A stretch of 46,007 nt of DNA from Methylophilaceae bacterium (GCA_025362115.1 JANYIK010000072.1:1-46007); one strand, 5' to 3'. Positions 33,438-42,120 are shown, counted from the stretch's first letter. Numbers and translations are program-made. The notes: a model not told the origin generated them from the sequence alone.

Positions 33438-34208
33438 TTAAGCGATAAAGCCACGCAGACGAGTTTCAATCAAGCGTGGATTGTCACCATTAGCAACCGA
33501 CACCAAACCCTCTACCACCATCGCGCGTTTCACCATTTCACGCGCTATCACTGATTTGATTTTATTGGAAAAAGGCAAGAAAAACAGGTTAGCAGCGCCC
33601 ACGCCATACAGAGTTGCCACGAAGGCCACCGCAATACCAGTACCTAATGAGGAAATATCAACACCACCCTCTGCAGACAAGCCGCCCATCACGTGGATCA
33701 ACCCCATCACCGCACCTAGAATCCCAATAGTCGGCGAGTAGCCGCCCGCCGACTCCCAGACTCGTGCGGCTTGACGATGATGCTCATCATAGGAACCCAT
33801 CTCCACCTCCATCATTTCACGCAGCTTTTCTGGCTCTGCACCATCCACCAGCATTTGCAAGCCTTTACGCATGAAAGGATCGTTCATTTCTTCAATCAAC
33901 GGTTCCAGCGACAACAAACCTCCGCGTCTTGCAGTATTACCCCAACCTACCACTTGTTCAATAACACTTTCCAACGCGACACTTGGAGTCATGAACACCC
34001 ATTTGAGCAAATTCACGCCTAGAAAAAACACGGGAGTAGGATATTGAATAAGACACGCGCCTATTGTGCCGCCGAATACGATGATAAAAGCGGCAAGCTG
34101 TATCAAAGTATTAGCATGCCCGCCCTCTAAGGCCTGTCCTCCAAGAATGGCCCCAAACGCCATAAAAACGCCGATAAGTGTAGTTGTATCTAAGCGAGAA
34201 TTATTCAT
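33438..34208 (-). CDS. motC: Flagellar motor stator protein MotC/MotA
   Basis: A 256-residue membrane protein of the MotA/PomA group with four helices (for example TTTLIGVFMAFGAILGGQAL and TIGILGAVMGLIHVMGGL). The cytoplasmic loop contains ARRGGLLSLEPLIEEM, which holds the charged residues that engage FliG. With the adjacent MotD it forms the ion-driven stator. It begins 2 nt after the end of fliA, so it is part of that operon. Confidence 0.92.
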   Translation of the reverse strand: MNNSRLDTTTLIGVFMAFGAILGGQALEGGHANTLIQLAAFIIVFGGTIGACLIQYPTPVFFLGVNLLKWVFMTPSVALESVIEQVVGWGNTARRGGLLSLEPLIEEMNDPFMRKGLQMLVDGAEPEKLREMMEVEMGSYDEHHRQAARVWESAGGYSPTIGILGAVMGLIHVMGGLSAEGGVDISSLGTGIAVAFVATLYGVGAANLFFLPFSNKIKSVIAREMVKRAMVVEGLVSVANGDNPRLIETRLRGFIA

Positions 34209-34210
34209 AT

Positions 34211-34924
34211 TTATTGTCCAATCCAGTCTTTAAGCACAGCACGTAATCGCATAATTGCCTGAGAATGTATCTGGCACACGCGAGATTCAGAAACGCCCAG
34301 CACCGCCCCAGCCTCCTTGAGATTAAGATCCTCTTGATAGTACATGGCCATCACCATCCTTTCACGTTCTGGCAACAATTCAATGGCTTCCGCCAAAGCT
34401 TGCTGCATCCCCTCATCCTGCAAAATCTGCAAAATCTCAGGACGACCATCCGTAATATTGAGCTCTATCGGCTCATCACCTTCGCGCTGGAAGTCCTCAT
34501 AGTACACCAGTTGATGTCCACGCGCATCTGCCAGCATGGTCTGATACTCTTGTAACGCCAGCCCTAACTGTTGCGCTATCTCAAACTCGGTCGGCGCCAT
34601 CCCCAATTGTTGTTGCAACTGCGCAATCGCACGCTCAATATCTCGCGCATTTTTACGCACCGAGCGCGGCACCCAGTCAATCTCGCGCAACTCATCCAGC
34701 ATTGCCCCGCGAATACGCTGCGAAGCATAGGTTTCAAACTGTGCGCCCTGAGTTTCGTCAAAATGATTGAGCGCGTCAAGTAGTCCCATCATTCCCGCTT
34801 GCACTAAATCATCAATCTGCACACTGGCTGGCAACCTAGCCGCCAACTGGTAGGCAATACGCTTTACCAGCAAAGAATATTCGTCCACCGAACGCTCTAT
34901 GCCCAAGCGAATAGTTGCCGTCAT
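34211..34924 (-). CDS. fliA: RNA polymerase sigma-28 factor FliA
   Basis: A 237-residue sigma factor for late flagellar genes. Region 2 shows QIDDLVQAGMMGLLDALNHF and RIRGAMLDELREIDWVPRSV; region 3 follows; region 4 shows ELLPERERMVMAMYYQEDLN and AGAVLGVSESRVCQIHSQAI. These match FliA of pseudomonads and betaproteobacteria. It lies between flhG and motC with gaps of 4 and 2 nt. It should read the promoter at 31634-31660 and be held by the FlgM encoded nearby. Confidence 0.95.
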   Translation of the reverse strand: MTATIRLGIERSVDEYSLLVKRIAYQLAARLPASVQIDDLVQAGMMGLLDALNHFDETQGAQFETYASQRIRGAMLDELREIDWVPRSVRKNARDIERAIAQLQQQLGMAPTEFEIAQQLGLALQEYQTMLADARGHQLVYYEDFQREGDEPIELNITDGRPEILQILQDEGMQQALAEAIELLPERERMVMAMYYQEDLNLKEAGAVLGVSESRVCQIHSQAIMRLRAVLKDWIGQ

Positions 34925-34928
34925 AAGC

Positions 34929-35732
34929 TCAAACTGCCGTCAGGTTGCTGCCCGTAGCACTTAACAGACGACACATAAAAGCATCAAAACGATTGCCGTC
35001 ATTTTGCAACGGCCAGTGCATCATGTCTACTGCAAACATTTCCAATGTGCGTGCCGCTTGCAGACGATTGGTAGGTAACACGCAAGCAAAGTCCGGTTTT
35101 AATGCCAAATATCTGTCGCAAACTGCGGTGAGCTTGTGAAACAAAAACTTCGCTTTTGCTTCGTTGCCACCACGGAACATCATCATAAAATGTCTATCAT
35201 CATCCATACGGTCAAGCGTTTTGATGTGCCTGTAAGCCTCGGTAATGCCATGATCGCTCTCATCGCACAGCACGATTACCTCAGTCGCCGCCAGCGCAAA
35301 GCCTAAGCCATGACGCTGCAAATCTGAGGCGGCGTGAATAATGATGCAATCAAACCCTACCACCAAAGCATGAAAAGTGTCCAAAAATTGTATACGCGCT
35401 GCCTCGAGATTTCGCCCCAAGTGTTCGGTATCAGCTGGCATCAAGGCCACTCCGGCCACAGATACTATCACCTCATCCAACGCATTTTTGCCACGCAACA
35501 CGTCTCCCACATCCCACCCCAAGGGTTGTTCCAGCAAAGGATGTGACGTTGTCGCACACAAGGCCTCATCAACCAGCAACACTTTCTTGTCTTGCGCCAC
35601 CAAAGCCATCGCCAGCGCCGTCGCCACACTTTGGCTTTGACTCCCGACTAGCGCAACAACACGCACCGCCTCCGCTGCAAACAATTGGCGCAGGCCAGTG
35701 GCTTGATCTGTGTTGGCTGATGTCTTAGCCAA
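34929..35732 (-). CDS. flhG: FlhG/FleN-like MinD-family protein with degenerate P-loop
   Basis: About 267 residues, in the position of flhG/fleN, which limits flagellar number together with FlhF. The ParA/MinD fold is recognisable (VVALVGSQSQSVATALAMAL, then KVLLVDEAL, FDCIIIHAASDLQR). The P-loop lacks the KGGxGKT/S lysines, having GSQSQSVAT instead, and the LLDADLG-type motif is reduced to LVDEAL. ATP binding is therefore doubtful. The TTG at 35732 has GGGAGA about 6 nt upstream and overlaps flhF by 8 nt. A GTG at 35759 is the alternative. It is followed by fliA after 4 nt. Confidence 0.82.
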   Translation of the reverse strand: MAKTSANTDQATGLRQLFAAEAVRVVALVGSQSQSVATALAMALVAQDKKVLLVDEALCATTSHPLLEQPLGWDVGDVLRGKNALDEVIVSVAGVALMPADTEHLGRNLEAARIQFLDTFHALVVGFDCIIIHAASDLQRHGLGFALAATEVIVLCDESDHGITEAYRHIKTLDRMDDDRHFMMMFRGGNEAKAKFLFHKLTAVCDRYLALKPDFACVLPTNRLQAARTLEMFAVDMMHWPLQNDGNRFDAFMCRLLSATGSNLTAV

Positions 35733-37101
35733 ACAAGTCTCCCGTTCCTGCCCAATCACCCTGCATCACCATTTCTTCTTGATTGATTTGCATCGCACCT
35801 GTGGACTGGCCTTTGAAGGCACGGTCTACCAAATAAGTAGAATTCGCGGTACGAATATCTTCTGGCACGCGCTGGCCATTAGTCACATAGTGTAATTTCA
35901 GCCCGTGACGGATGAGACAGTCTATCGCTGGTGCCAAAGAGACAGATTCGTCTACTTTGGTCAAAATACAGCCGTCCAAACCCACACCTTGATGAGCACG
36001 AACGATATCGTCCAAAGTCACGCCCTGTGCGGTGGCGGGCAATATCAACTGACGTTTGACCTGACGATTATCGCCACACAGGAATTTGATTTGTTCGGGA
36101 ATGTTGCGATCACGCTGGCTCATACCCACGGTGTCTATCAATACCAAATGGCTGCGCTGTAATTCGGCCAGTGTGGAATCAAGCTCAGCATCCTCCTTCA
36201 CCGCATACACTGGCACATTCAGAATACGGCCATAAATACGCAGCTGTTCATGCGCTCCGATTCGGTAACTATCCGTTGAAAGTAGCGCAATATTGGAAGC
36301 CCCAAAGCGCAACACCGCATGTGCCGCCAACTTAGCCACTGTGGTAGTTTTCCCCACACCGGTTGGACCTACCAAGGCCACGATACCACCGCGTTCGATC
36401 ACGTCAGCACCCGATTCATCCACGCGCAGATTATGTGCTATAGCCTTTTTCAGCCACATCACACCCTTTTCAAAATCCATACCGTCGGGTAAAGCGTCCA
36501 CCAACTTGCGCGATAAGGCTGGGCTAAACCCCGCACCAAAAAGCACGCGCAACAACTCGGCTTTAATCGGGTCGCGCCGCGCTAACTCACCCCAGGCAAA
36601 ACCTGAAAGCTGACCTTCCAACAAACCACGCAAATGCTTGAGCTCAAAAGCCATGCCCGCCATAGTGGAACTCAACTCTGGTACTTGCTCTATATCTTCT
36701 TGCGGGTCTGGTTGCACTTCCCAGCGTGGCATCCTTGGCGGCGGAGCTTCTTGCGCGATGGTGGAGCGTGATTTTTTGCGGGGCTCTTTTTCCAGCGCCT
36801 CGGTAGCAGCGGCTATGGTTTTCTTCAGGGACGGTGGTTGGCTGGTAGCATCTTTGTGATTCAAGATCGCCGCAATCGCTTCAGAACCAAATGCTGAAGC
36901 AGCGGTGACCTTGCCAGCAGTTACGCTGACGGCTGGTTTAGGATAGGTCAGCGCGTCCATCTCGTCACCGGCAACAGCAGTAATCTCAACGCCATCGGCC
37001 ACTTTACGGTTGGATAGAATCAGCGCATCGCCGCCCAGCGCATCGCGCACTTGTTGCATCGCGTCACGAGAATTCGATCCGTAAAATTTCTGGACATTCA
37101 T
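35725..37101 (-). CDS. flhF: Flagellar biosynthesis SRP-like GTPase FlhF
   Basis: A 458-residue SRP-type GTPase that places the flagellum at the pole. The N terminus MNVQKFYGSNSRDAMQQVRD is the B-domain start. The NG domain shows the P-loop GPTGVGKTTTVAKLA (~243), LLSTDSYRIGAHEQLRIYG, VLIDTVGMSQRD and ILTKVDE. ATG 37101 is chosen (GGAAAG 9 nt upstream); the frame extends to 37134 but that adds no conserved residues. flhA, its usual upstream neighbour, is not present here. Confidence 0.94.
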   Translation of the reverse strand: MNVQKFYGSNSRDAMQQVRDALGGDALILSNRKVADGVEITAVAGDEMDALTYPKPAVSVTAGKVTAASAFGSEAIAAILNHKDATSQPPSLKKTIAAATEALEKEPRKKSRSTIAQEAPPPRMPRWEVQPDPQEDIEQVPELSSTMAGMAFELKHLRGLLEGQLSGFAWGELARRDPIKAELLRVLFGAGFSPALSRKLVDALPDGMDFEKGVMWLKKAIAHNLRVDESGADVIERGGIVALVGPTGVGKTTTVAKLAAHAVLRFGASNIALLSTDSYRIGAHEQLRIYGRILNVPVYAVKEDAELDSTLAELQRSHLVLIDTVGMSQRDRNIPEQIKFLCGDNRQVKRQLILPATAQGVTLDDIVRAHQGVGLDGCILTKVDESVSLAPAIDCLIRHGLKLHYVTNGQRVPEDIRTANSTYLVDRAFKGQSTGAMQINQEEMVMQGDWAGTGDLFG

Positions 37102-37255
37102 ATCAATTGTCTTTCCAAAAACGCGCAAACACACACGCCAATTAGCGCTTAATGGTTAAGTCTATCACGGGGAAAGTTACGAAATAAAGTGAAAATAAAA
37201 CAAAAATTACAATATTGCGAATTATCAGCGTCAAAATGCCAGAAACATCACCACA

Positions 37256-37414
37256 TCAAAGCAGACGATGTAGTTCAGAATCGAATTTGAGCAATTTGAT
37301 TTCGCTCACCAAATTACGAATTGACTGTACTTCTACTTGATGTACGCTGGCATTAGCAGCATTAAGAGCCAACAAGTTGGTTTGGTCTGCAATTATTGTT
37401 AAACGTGTTTCAAC
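37256..37414 (-). pseudogene. Remnant of a methyl-accepting chemotaxis protein C terminus
   Basis: In the gap between flhF and the HD-GYP gene the minus strand reads IIADQTNLLALNAANAS followed by VEVQSIRNLVSEIKLLKF and a stop at 37258-37256. IADQTNLLALNAA is the highly conserved hairpin tip of MCP signalling domains. The downstream piece resembles the usual MCP C-terminal helix. The ~60-100 residues that normally lie between them are missing, and the 5' end runs out of frame into the end of the HD-GYP gene. It is a deletion-scarred chemoreceptor fragment. The remaining sequence up to 37101 is AT-rich and holds nothing I recognise. Confidence 0.8.
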
Positions 37415-39303
37415 CTATCGTAAATTTCCATCATGCGCGGTAAAGCGCGCAACATGGCGGCGATGACCTCGGGGTCAAAATGCTTGCCAGCGTCTTCCTG
37501 CATAGCTTCCAGCGCCTTTTCCACCGGCCAGGCATCTTTGTAAGGACGCTTGGAGGTCAGCGCATCGAATACGTCTGCCGCAGCGATAATGCGGGCTGAT
37601 AGCGGTATATCCTGGCCTTTCAAGCCTGCGGGATAGCCGCTGCCGTCAAATTTTTCATGGTGACACTCGGCGATTTCGATACCCACTTGAAACACTGTGT
37701 GTCCCAGCGCTTGCACTTGCGCCTCACTCTTACGCAGCACCTCGCCGCCTATCACCGGATGGCGCTCCATCTCTTTGCGTTCTATAGGGTCTAGCCGCGC
37801 GGGTTTTAGCAATACGCTATCGGCGATACCCACCTTGCCGATGTCGTGCATGGGAGCAAAATTGAACACATCACGCACATAAGCCGGAGTAATCTGCGCC
37901 ATATAAATTCCCTCCTTGCCTAGCTCTTCGGCCACCAAGGCCGAATAGAGCGCCATACGCACCAAGTGATCGCCCGTTTCAGGATCACGACTTTCAGCGA
38001 GCTTTGCCAGGCCTTCTACGGCAGCCACCACCAGGCTTTCCATCACCACGGTTTTTTCCAGCACGTGTGAAATAGTCGCGGCAATGTTATTCAAAAATTC
38101 CACATGCTCTGACTTATACCCCTCTTGCTTACTGGCGAACACCATCACCGCTTGATGTTCACCACTCAGTACAGGCATATACACCGCCGAGTGCATACCG
38201 GCATTAGCCAGAACGCATTCCAAGAGATGCGGCGAATTAAGCGGCGTGAGTGTAAAGGCAATTGGCGCAGAGGCTTGCATCAGATGCGCCATAACGCCTT
38301 GCTTGGCATCAAAACTAACACCATCTTTCAATGCTCTGGTGTGTGAACTGTAATGCCGCTCCAATGTTAGGCGGCCACGATCGGGTGTAGGGTAAAAAAC
38401 GCCCACCCAATCCAGCGGAACAAACCCTTGAAATTCATCGTGGACAAAACGCAGCATCTCGTCCAGTTTGTTGCCTTGGTTGATGCGATCTGTCAGCCGG
38501 AAAATACCGTTGATACGCTGCGTCAACAAGTTAAACGCTTGTGTCATCTGGCCAATTTCGCTAACGCCATGCACGGTCACCTGATGACTAAAATCGCCCT
38601 GTGCCACACGCGAAAAACCTTCAATCGTATACTTGAGCGGCTTTATAACAGCACGCTGCACGATCAACATCACCAATATCACCAACACCAAGCCTAGGCC
38701 GCCAGCCACCCACTGAAACAAGCGAATTTGGTCTAATTTCTTTTCCATCATGCGTTGAAAGGCTCCGCTCAGCCGATCTGACGATTTGGTCAATAGTGCG
38801 CCGTGCGTCTCAATATATTCGGCAGCCCAAGTTAAACGTGGTTCGGTAAGATTCGCTCCGAGCTTGTCTTGTAGACCCTTATGAAAATGCATCCAGTCAC
38901 TCATGGTTTGGTGCAACTGAGCGTTGAGTTCACTATCGAAATTACACTTGATGACTGAGGTATGATCGCCTACCAGTTCTGCGTCTATCTGGCGGCTTTC
39001 AAGTGAGCGGATGATTTTGTCGTAGAGTAAGGTTTGTTTTTGTAAGTCTTGCCAATAAGTCGCCAAGTCACGCGCGTATTTATCATCGTCATCTGGCGCG
39101 ACCTTCGCATAGTGGTGCGCCTGCTCCATCATGGTCTGGCTCAGTACGCGCAACTGCCCGGCCAAATTGAGAATGAGGTAGTCGTGCTTGCGCAGATGAA
39201 GTGCGTACAGGGTATAACCCAGCGTACTCACCATCAGCAAAAAAATGGCTAAAATCGCGGCGCCGATTTGGGTGCGTAAGGAATTTAGCCTGAGACTTAT
39301 CAT
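37399..39303 (-). CDS. Membrane HAMP-GAF-HD-GYP c-di-GMP phosphodiesterase
   Basis: A 634-residue signalling protein. Two membrane helices (~12-32 and ~193-217) bracket a periplasmic domain of PilJ/NarX type (NLAGQLRVLSQTMMEQA). HAMP (~218-270) and a GAF-like domain (~290-425) follow. The HD-GYP domain has the full catalytic set: HDIGKVGIADSVLLKP (~482) and HHEKFDGSGYPAGLKG (~546). Such proteins hydrolyse c-di-GMP. Its SD AAGGAA overlaps the stop of the DoxX gene 5 nt away, so it may be read from the RiPP operon. Its 3' end overlaps the chemoreceptor remnant. Confidence 0.93.
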   Translation of the reverse strand: MISLRLNSLRTQIGAAILAIFLLMVSTLGYTLYALHLRKHDYLILNLAGQLRVLSQTMMEQAHHYAKVAPDDDDKYARDLATYWQDLQKQTLLYDKIIRSLESRQIDAELVGDHTSVIKCNFDSELNAQLHQTMSDWMHFHKGLQDKLGANLTEPRLTWAAEYIETHGALLTKSSDRLSGAFQRMMEKKLDQIRLFQWVAGGLGLVLVILVMLIVQRAVIKPLKYTIEGFSRVAQGDFSHQVTVHGVSEIGQMTQAFNLLTQRINGIFRLTDRINQGNKLDEMLRFVHDEFQGFVPLDWVGVFYPTPDRGRLTLERHYSSHTRALKDGVSFDAKQGVMAHLMQASAPIAFTLTPLNSPHLLECVLANAGMHSAVYMPVLSGEHQAVMVFASKQEGYKSEHVEFLNNIAATISHVLEKTVVMESLVVAAVEGLAKLAESRDPETGDHLVRMALYSALVAEELGKEGIYMAQITPAYVRDVFNFAPMHDIGKVGIADSVLLKPARLDPIERKEMERHPVIGGEVLRKSEAQVQALGHTVFQVGIEIAECHHEKFDGSGYPAGLKGQDIPLSARIIAAADVFDALTSKRPYKDAWPVEKALEAMQEDAGKHFDPEVIAAMLRALPRMMEIYDRLKHV

Positions 39304-39308
39304 CTACA

Positions 39309-39818
39309 TCATTCCTTCTTGCAGCAACGCTGCATTAGCCAATAATCCAAACTCCACTTGCCCGCGCCGCCAAACAGTAAGGGTAAAAACATCACCAGAT
39401 ACAACAAAGGTAATTTGTAGTTGCCCAAACCGTCGCCGTCTTCATCCACAATGCGATAACCCTTTAACAACTCGGATACCGTACTCCAATGTTCCGGCCA
39501 ATGTACGCTGGCAATGGCAACCACGGTCAGAATCATCAAGGACACGGTAAAAAAGCGTGTGGCGAATCCGAGCAATATGGCCGCAGCGCCTACCGTTTCA
39601 AAGAAGATAGAAATATTCCAGCTGACGCTAGCCGGCAACAGATTGAAAGGGAAAGGAAACGTAATATCGGTAAACCAATTAGGCCCATGCAGTTTCTCAA
39701 ACCCCGCCTCGCCGAACTCCCAAGCCAGTATCAGGCGTAGCACCAAAGGCGGAATGATAGGAGCGAGGCTTTCGGCGATGCCCACCAGTTGACAATAGAT
39801 TGCGGCTAGTTTTTTCAT
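39309..39818 (-). CDS. hvfX: DoxX-family membrane protein (HvfX-like)
   Basis: A 169-residue protein with about four membrane helices (for example IPPLVLRLILAWEFGEAGFE, then IFFETVGAAAILLGFATRFF). The opening LVLRLILAWEFGEAGFEKLHGPNWF fits the DoxX family. In MNIO RiPP loci of the Hvf type a DoxX protein follows the maturase and its partner and is thought to assist copper-peptide maturation or handling. It lies 56 nt after the DUF2063 gene in such a locus. Individual function is inferred from context. Confidence 0.82.
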   Translation of the reverse strand: MKKLAAIYCQLVGIAESLAPIIPPLVLRLILAWEFGEAGFEKLHGPNWFTDITFPFPFNLLPASVSWNISIFFETVGAAAILLGFATRFFTVSLMILTVVAIASVHWPEHWSTVSELLKGYRIVDEDGDGLGNYKLPLLYLVMFLPLLFGGAGKWSLDYWLMQRCCKKE

Positions 39819-39874
39819 GTTGGTTTCCCCATGTTAAAAATATCACTCATGCAATGCAGGCGGAGCTGCCTGTG

Positions 39875-40630
39875 CTACAAGGCTCTAAGCACGCCGATAA
39901 TGACTTGTTCCAACCTTAGATTTTCCAGTATCTCCAAACCGCTGTTGATCACCACGTCCGGCTTGGGATGCTGCAACTCTTGTGCAATTTGCGTCAAAGC
40001 CTGCAAGCCGGTTGATGTTCCCTCTGCCAGCAAGGCCAACAGACGTGCGCTCACCGGATTCAACACGATGAACTTCACTTCATCATCGGCGCGTCTGAAA
40101 GCCACAATCTGCGTGGGTTGGCTGTCAGGTTGCGTTGGTTTGTAGCGCTTGCCAATACGCTGCACTGCGTAAGGGTAACTCAGCAGAGCCAGCGCTGGCG
40201 TCAATACCGGACAAGATGTCAGTAAATCGCCTTGTGGATCAACATGCTCGGGCATTACCGCGTCCGAAACCGCCAGCGACAACTCTATCCATTCGTAGTG
40301 AGTCAAGCTGTGCAGGAACGGCGGATAGTCGGTTTGCGGCTCTGCTTCTAGCCAGCGCAAAAATTCTTCCGGTATCTGGCGAAATATCGGCGTGGCGCAC
40401 TGATGCTGCACAAAAAAGCGTCTTACCAAGCGCGTCCAGCGCCGCACACCCAGCACTTCTCGAGTCAGCGGAAAGCAAGACTCTACTAATCCTTGCAGAT
40501 TGTTGAACACAATCTCGTTATACACCGCCATACGCCGCACGCTCACTCCAGCGGGACGTGGCGCAACTTTGGGGTTGCGGATATGGCGCGTGAATTCTGT
40601 CTGGTATTGCTGAAAAGCCGGCGCGTTCAC
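39875..40630 (-). CDS. hvfC: DUF2063 MNIO partner protein (HvfC-like)
   Basis: A 251-residue protein of the DUF2063 family, whose N-terminal domain (FQQYQTEFTRHIRNP, RRMAVYNEIVFNNLQGLVES) presents the precursor to the DUF692 enzyme in RiPP loci. The second half (KRYKPTQPDSQPTQIVAFRR, LNPVSARLLALLAEG) is the winged-helix-like C-terminal part found in the Hvf subgroup. The start overlaps the MNIO stop by 4 nt (ATGA). It is unlike the shorter-motif partner at 43580 except in fold. Confidence 0.85.
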   Translation of the reverse strand: MNAPAFQQYQTEFTRHIRNPKVAPRPAGVSVRRMAVYNEIVFNNLQGLVESCFPLTREVLGVRRWTRLVRRFFVQHQCATPIFRQIPEEFLRWLEAEPQTDYPPFLHSLTHYEWIELSLAVSDAVMPEHVDPQGDLLTSCPVLTPALALLSYPYAVQRIGKRYKPTQPDSQPTQIVAFRRADDEVKFIVLNPVSARLLALLAEGTSTGLQALTQIAQELQHPKPDVVINSGLEILENLRLEQVIIGVLRAL

Positions 40631-41490
40631 GCTGCGCCCTTCTTTTGTGGCGTAACACTATGGCGCTGCTGCAATAGGGCAATGTGATTGATTTCCTGCT
40701 CCAACTCGGCAAGCGGTGGCATATTGGTGTCGCGCTCCAGCAAGGTGGGCGCTACGCCAAATAGCCTATACGTCTCTTCCAGCAAGTCCCACACGGGGTC
40801 TATCACCGGCGCACCGTGGGTATCAATCACCAAATCCTCTGCCTCGCGCAAATGGCCTGCGGTGTGGATGTAAGCGATACGCTCCCCGGGCAAGCTACGC
40901 AGAAACTCCTGCGGATCGAAGCTAAAATTGACGCTGTTGACGTAGATATTATTCACGTCCAGATGCAAATTGCAGTCTGCCTCTTCCAGCACGGCGCGGA
41001 TAAAGGTCAGCTCATCCATCTCAGCGATGGGCGCGGCAACGTAGTAAGAAGAGTTTTCTACCGCGATGCGGCGTTCCAGAATGTCCTGGGTGCGGCGTAT
41101 GCGCGCAGCGACGTGTTTGACTGCCTCCTCAGTAAAAGGAATGGGCAGCAAGTCATACAAATAGCCATTGGCGCTGCAATAGCTCAGGTGTTCGGTATAA
41201 AGCGGGATACGATACTGCTCAAGAAAACCTTTGACGCGCTGCAAAAACACCTCATTCAGCGGGTCCGGCCCACCCAAAGACAACGATAAACCGTGGGCGA
41301 CGATGGGATAGCGTTCAGCAAACCAAGCAAGCTGGCGCGCGCGCGCGCCGCCTATGCCTATCCAGTTTTCTGGCGCGATTTCAAAAAAATCTATGGCGGA
41401 GGGGGGGGTGATAGGATCTCTGGCCTGAAGTTGGGGCATTAACTCCCGCTTCAGGCCGAGTCCTGCGCCAAAGAGTGCCTTGGCATTCAT
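40627..41490 (-). CDS. hvfB: DUF692 multinuclear non-haem iron oxidase (HvfB-like)
   Basis: A 287-residue TIM-barrel oxidase of the MNIO family. It modifies cysteines of a ribosomal peptide, for example to oxazolone-thioamide or thiooxazole rings that bind copper. Iron-ligand and family motifs are visible: FGAGLGLKREL, IAPENWIGIGG, YPIVAHGLSLSLGGPDPL, LDVNNIYVNSVNF, YIHTAGH, and VIDTHGAPVIDPVWDL. It starts 6 nt after the precursor gene. The product formed on this particular precursor cannot be told from sequence. Confidence 0.92.
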   Translation of the reverse strand: MNAKALFGAGLGLKRELMPQLQARDPITPPSAIDFFEIAPENWIGIGGARARQLAWFAERYPIVAHGLSLSLGGPDPLNEVFLQRVKGFLEQYRIPLYTEHLSYCSANGYLYDLLPIPFTEEAVKHVAARIRRTQDILERRIAVENSSYYVAAPIAEMDELTFIRAVLEEADCNLHLDVNNIYVNSVNFSFDPQEFLRSLPGERIAYIHTAGHLREAEDLVIDTHGAPVIDPVWDLLEETYRLFGVAPTLLERDTNMPPLAELEQEINHIALLQQRHSVTPQKKGAA

Positions 41491-41496
41491 TGCAAA

Positions 41497-41838
41497 TTAC
41501 TTCTTGTCGGCGTGGCAGCTACCTTCTTTGGCTTTTTTGTCTGCGCTGCAAGTCGCTTCTTTGGCTTTCATTTCAGCGCTGCAATTACCTTCTTTCGCAG
41601 CCTTCATTTCTGCACTACAAGTCGCTTCTTTGGCTTTTTCTTCCATGGCTTTTTTCTTGGCAGCGCTACACTTGCCGGTGCCACATTTGCCATCCTTTGC
41701 GTCGGCCACTTGATAGGCTTTGGTCAAAGCGTTCATTGCGAATGGGTTTTGATCGGCGTTGACCACTGGCGACATCGCCAGAGAGGCTGCGAAGGTACCA
41801 CCGAGAACGATGGCGAGGGTTTTCTTTTGTGCGTTCAT
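41497..41838 (-). CDS. hvfA: Secreted Cys-repeat RiPP precursor (HvfA-like)
   Basis: A 113-residue candidate RiPP metallophore precursor. A signal peptide (TLAIVLGGTFAASLAMSPVV, cleavage after NA near residue 28) is followed by a core rich in Lys, Ala, Glu and six Cys at 52, 57, 74, 86, 97 and 108. The first two lie in DGKCGTGKC, close to the EGKCG repeats of HvfA peptides. The other four sit in 11-17-residue units of the form EATCSAEMKAK or EGNCSAEMKA. AAGGAG precedes the ATG. It stands right between the sigma/anti-sigma pair and the MNIO gene, as precursors do. Confidence 0.83.
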   Translation of the reverse strand: MNAQKKTLAIVLGGTFAASLAMSPVVNADQNPFAMNALTKAYQVADAKDGKCGTGKCSAAKKKAMEEKAKEATCSAEMKAAKEGNCSAEMKAKEATCSADKKAKEGSCHADKK

Positions 41839-41877
41839 TTGTAAAGCTCCTTAAAGTAAAAAAATAAAAAGTACTAC

Positions 41878-42120
41878 TTAATGTTGATGCAGTTTCTCGC
41901 GGATGGTATCTCTTGCTGAATCAGACAACTTGACGCTTTCGTCTTGCTCCTCACGACGCAATTGCTGTTGCAACGCCGTTCGTAACAAACGCAACTGTGC
42001 GACAAACTGGCTACACGGATCGCAAATACTCAGATGCAACCACATGGCAAAACGTTCCCGCCGGGTCAAGGGGCGATCCAACGCTTGAGAGGCCAAACGA
42101 CTCGCTTGCTTGCAGCTCAT
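41878..42120 (-). CDS. Zinc-finger (zf-HC2-type) anti-sigma factor
   Basis: An 80-residue protein of the anti-sigma zinc-finger class. MSCKQASRLASQALDRPLT is followed by MWLHLSICDPCSQFVAQLRL; the His and Cys residues of H-x3-C-x2-C with the early Cys are the ZAS-like metal site. There is no membrane helix, so it would be a soluble anti-sigma. ATG 42120 is preferred, with GGGAG 6 nt upstream. It follows the ECF sigma gene after 35 nt and precedes the precursor by 39 nt. It probably senses redox or metal state through zinc release, an inference from family. Confidence 0.8.
   Translation of the reverse strand: MSCKQASRLASQALDRPLTRRERFAMWLHLSICDPCSQFVAQLRLLRTALQQQLRREEQDESVKLSDSARDTIREKLHQH

Noticed and set aside
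41480..41844. Plus-strand frames of 77-110 codons across the HvfA-like gene, rich in Phe/Leu/Ser
   Set aside because: They are antisense shadows of the Lys/Ala/Cys repeats. The minus frame has a signal peptide, ribosome-binding site and operon context.
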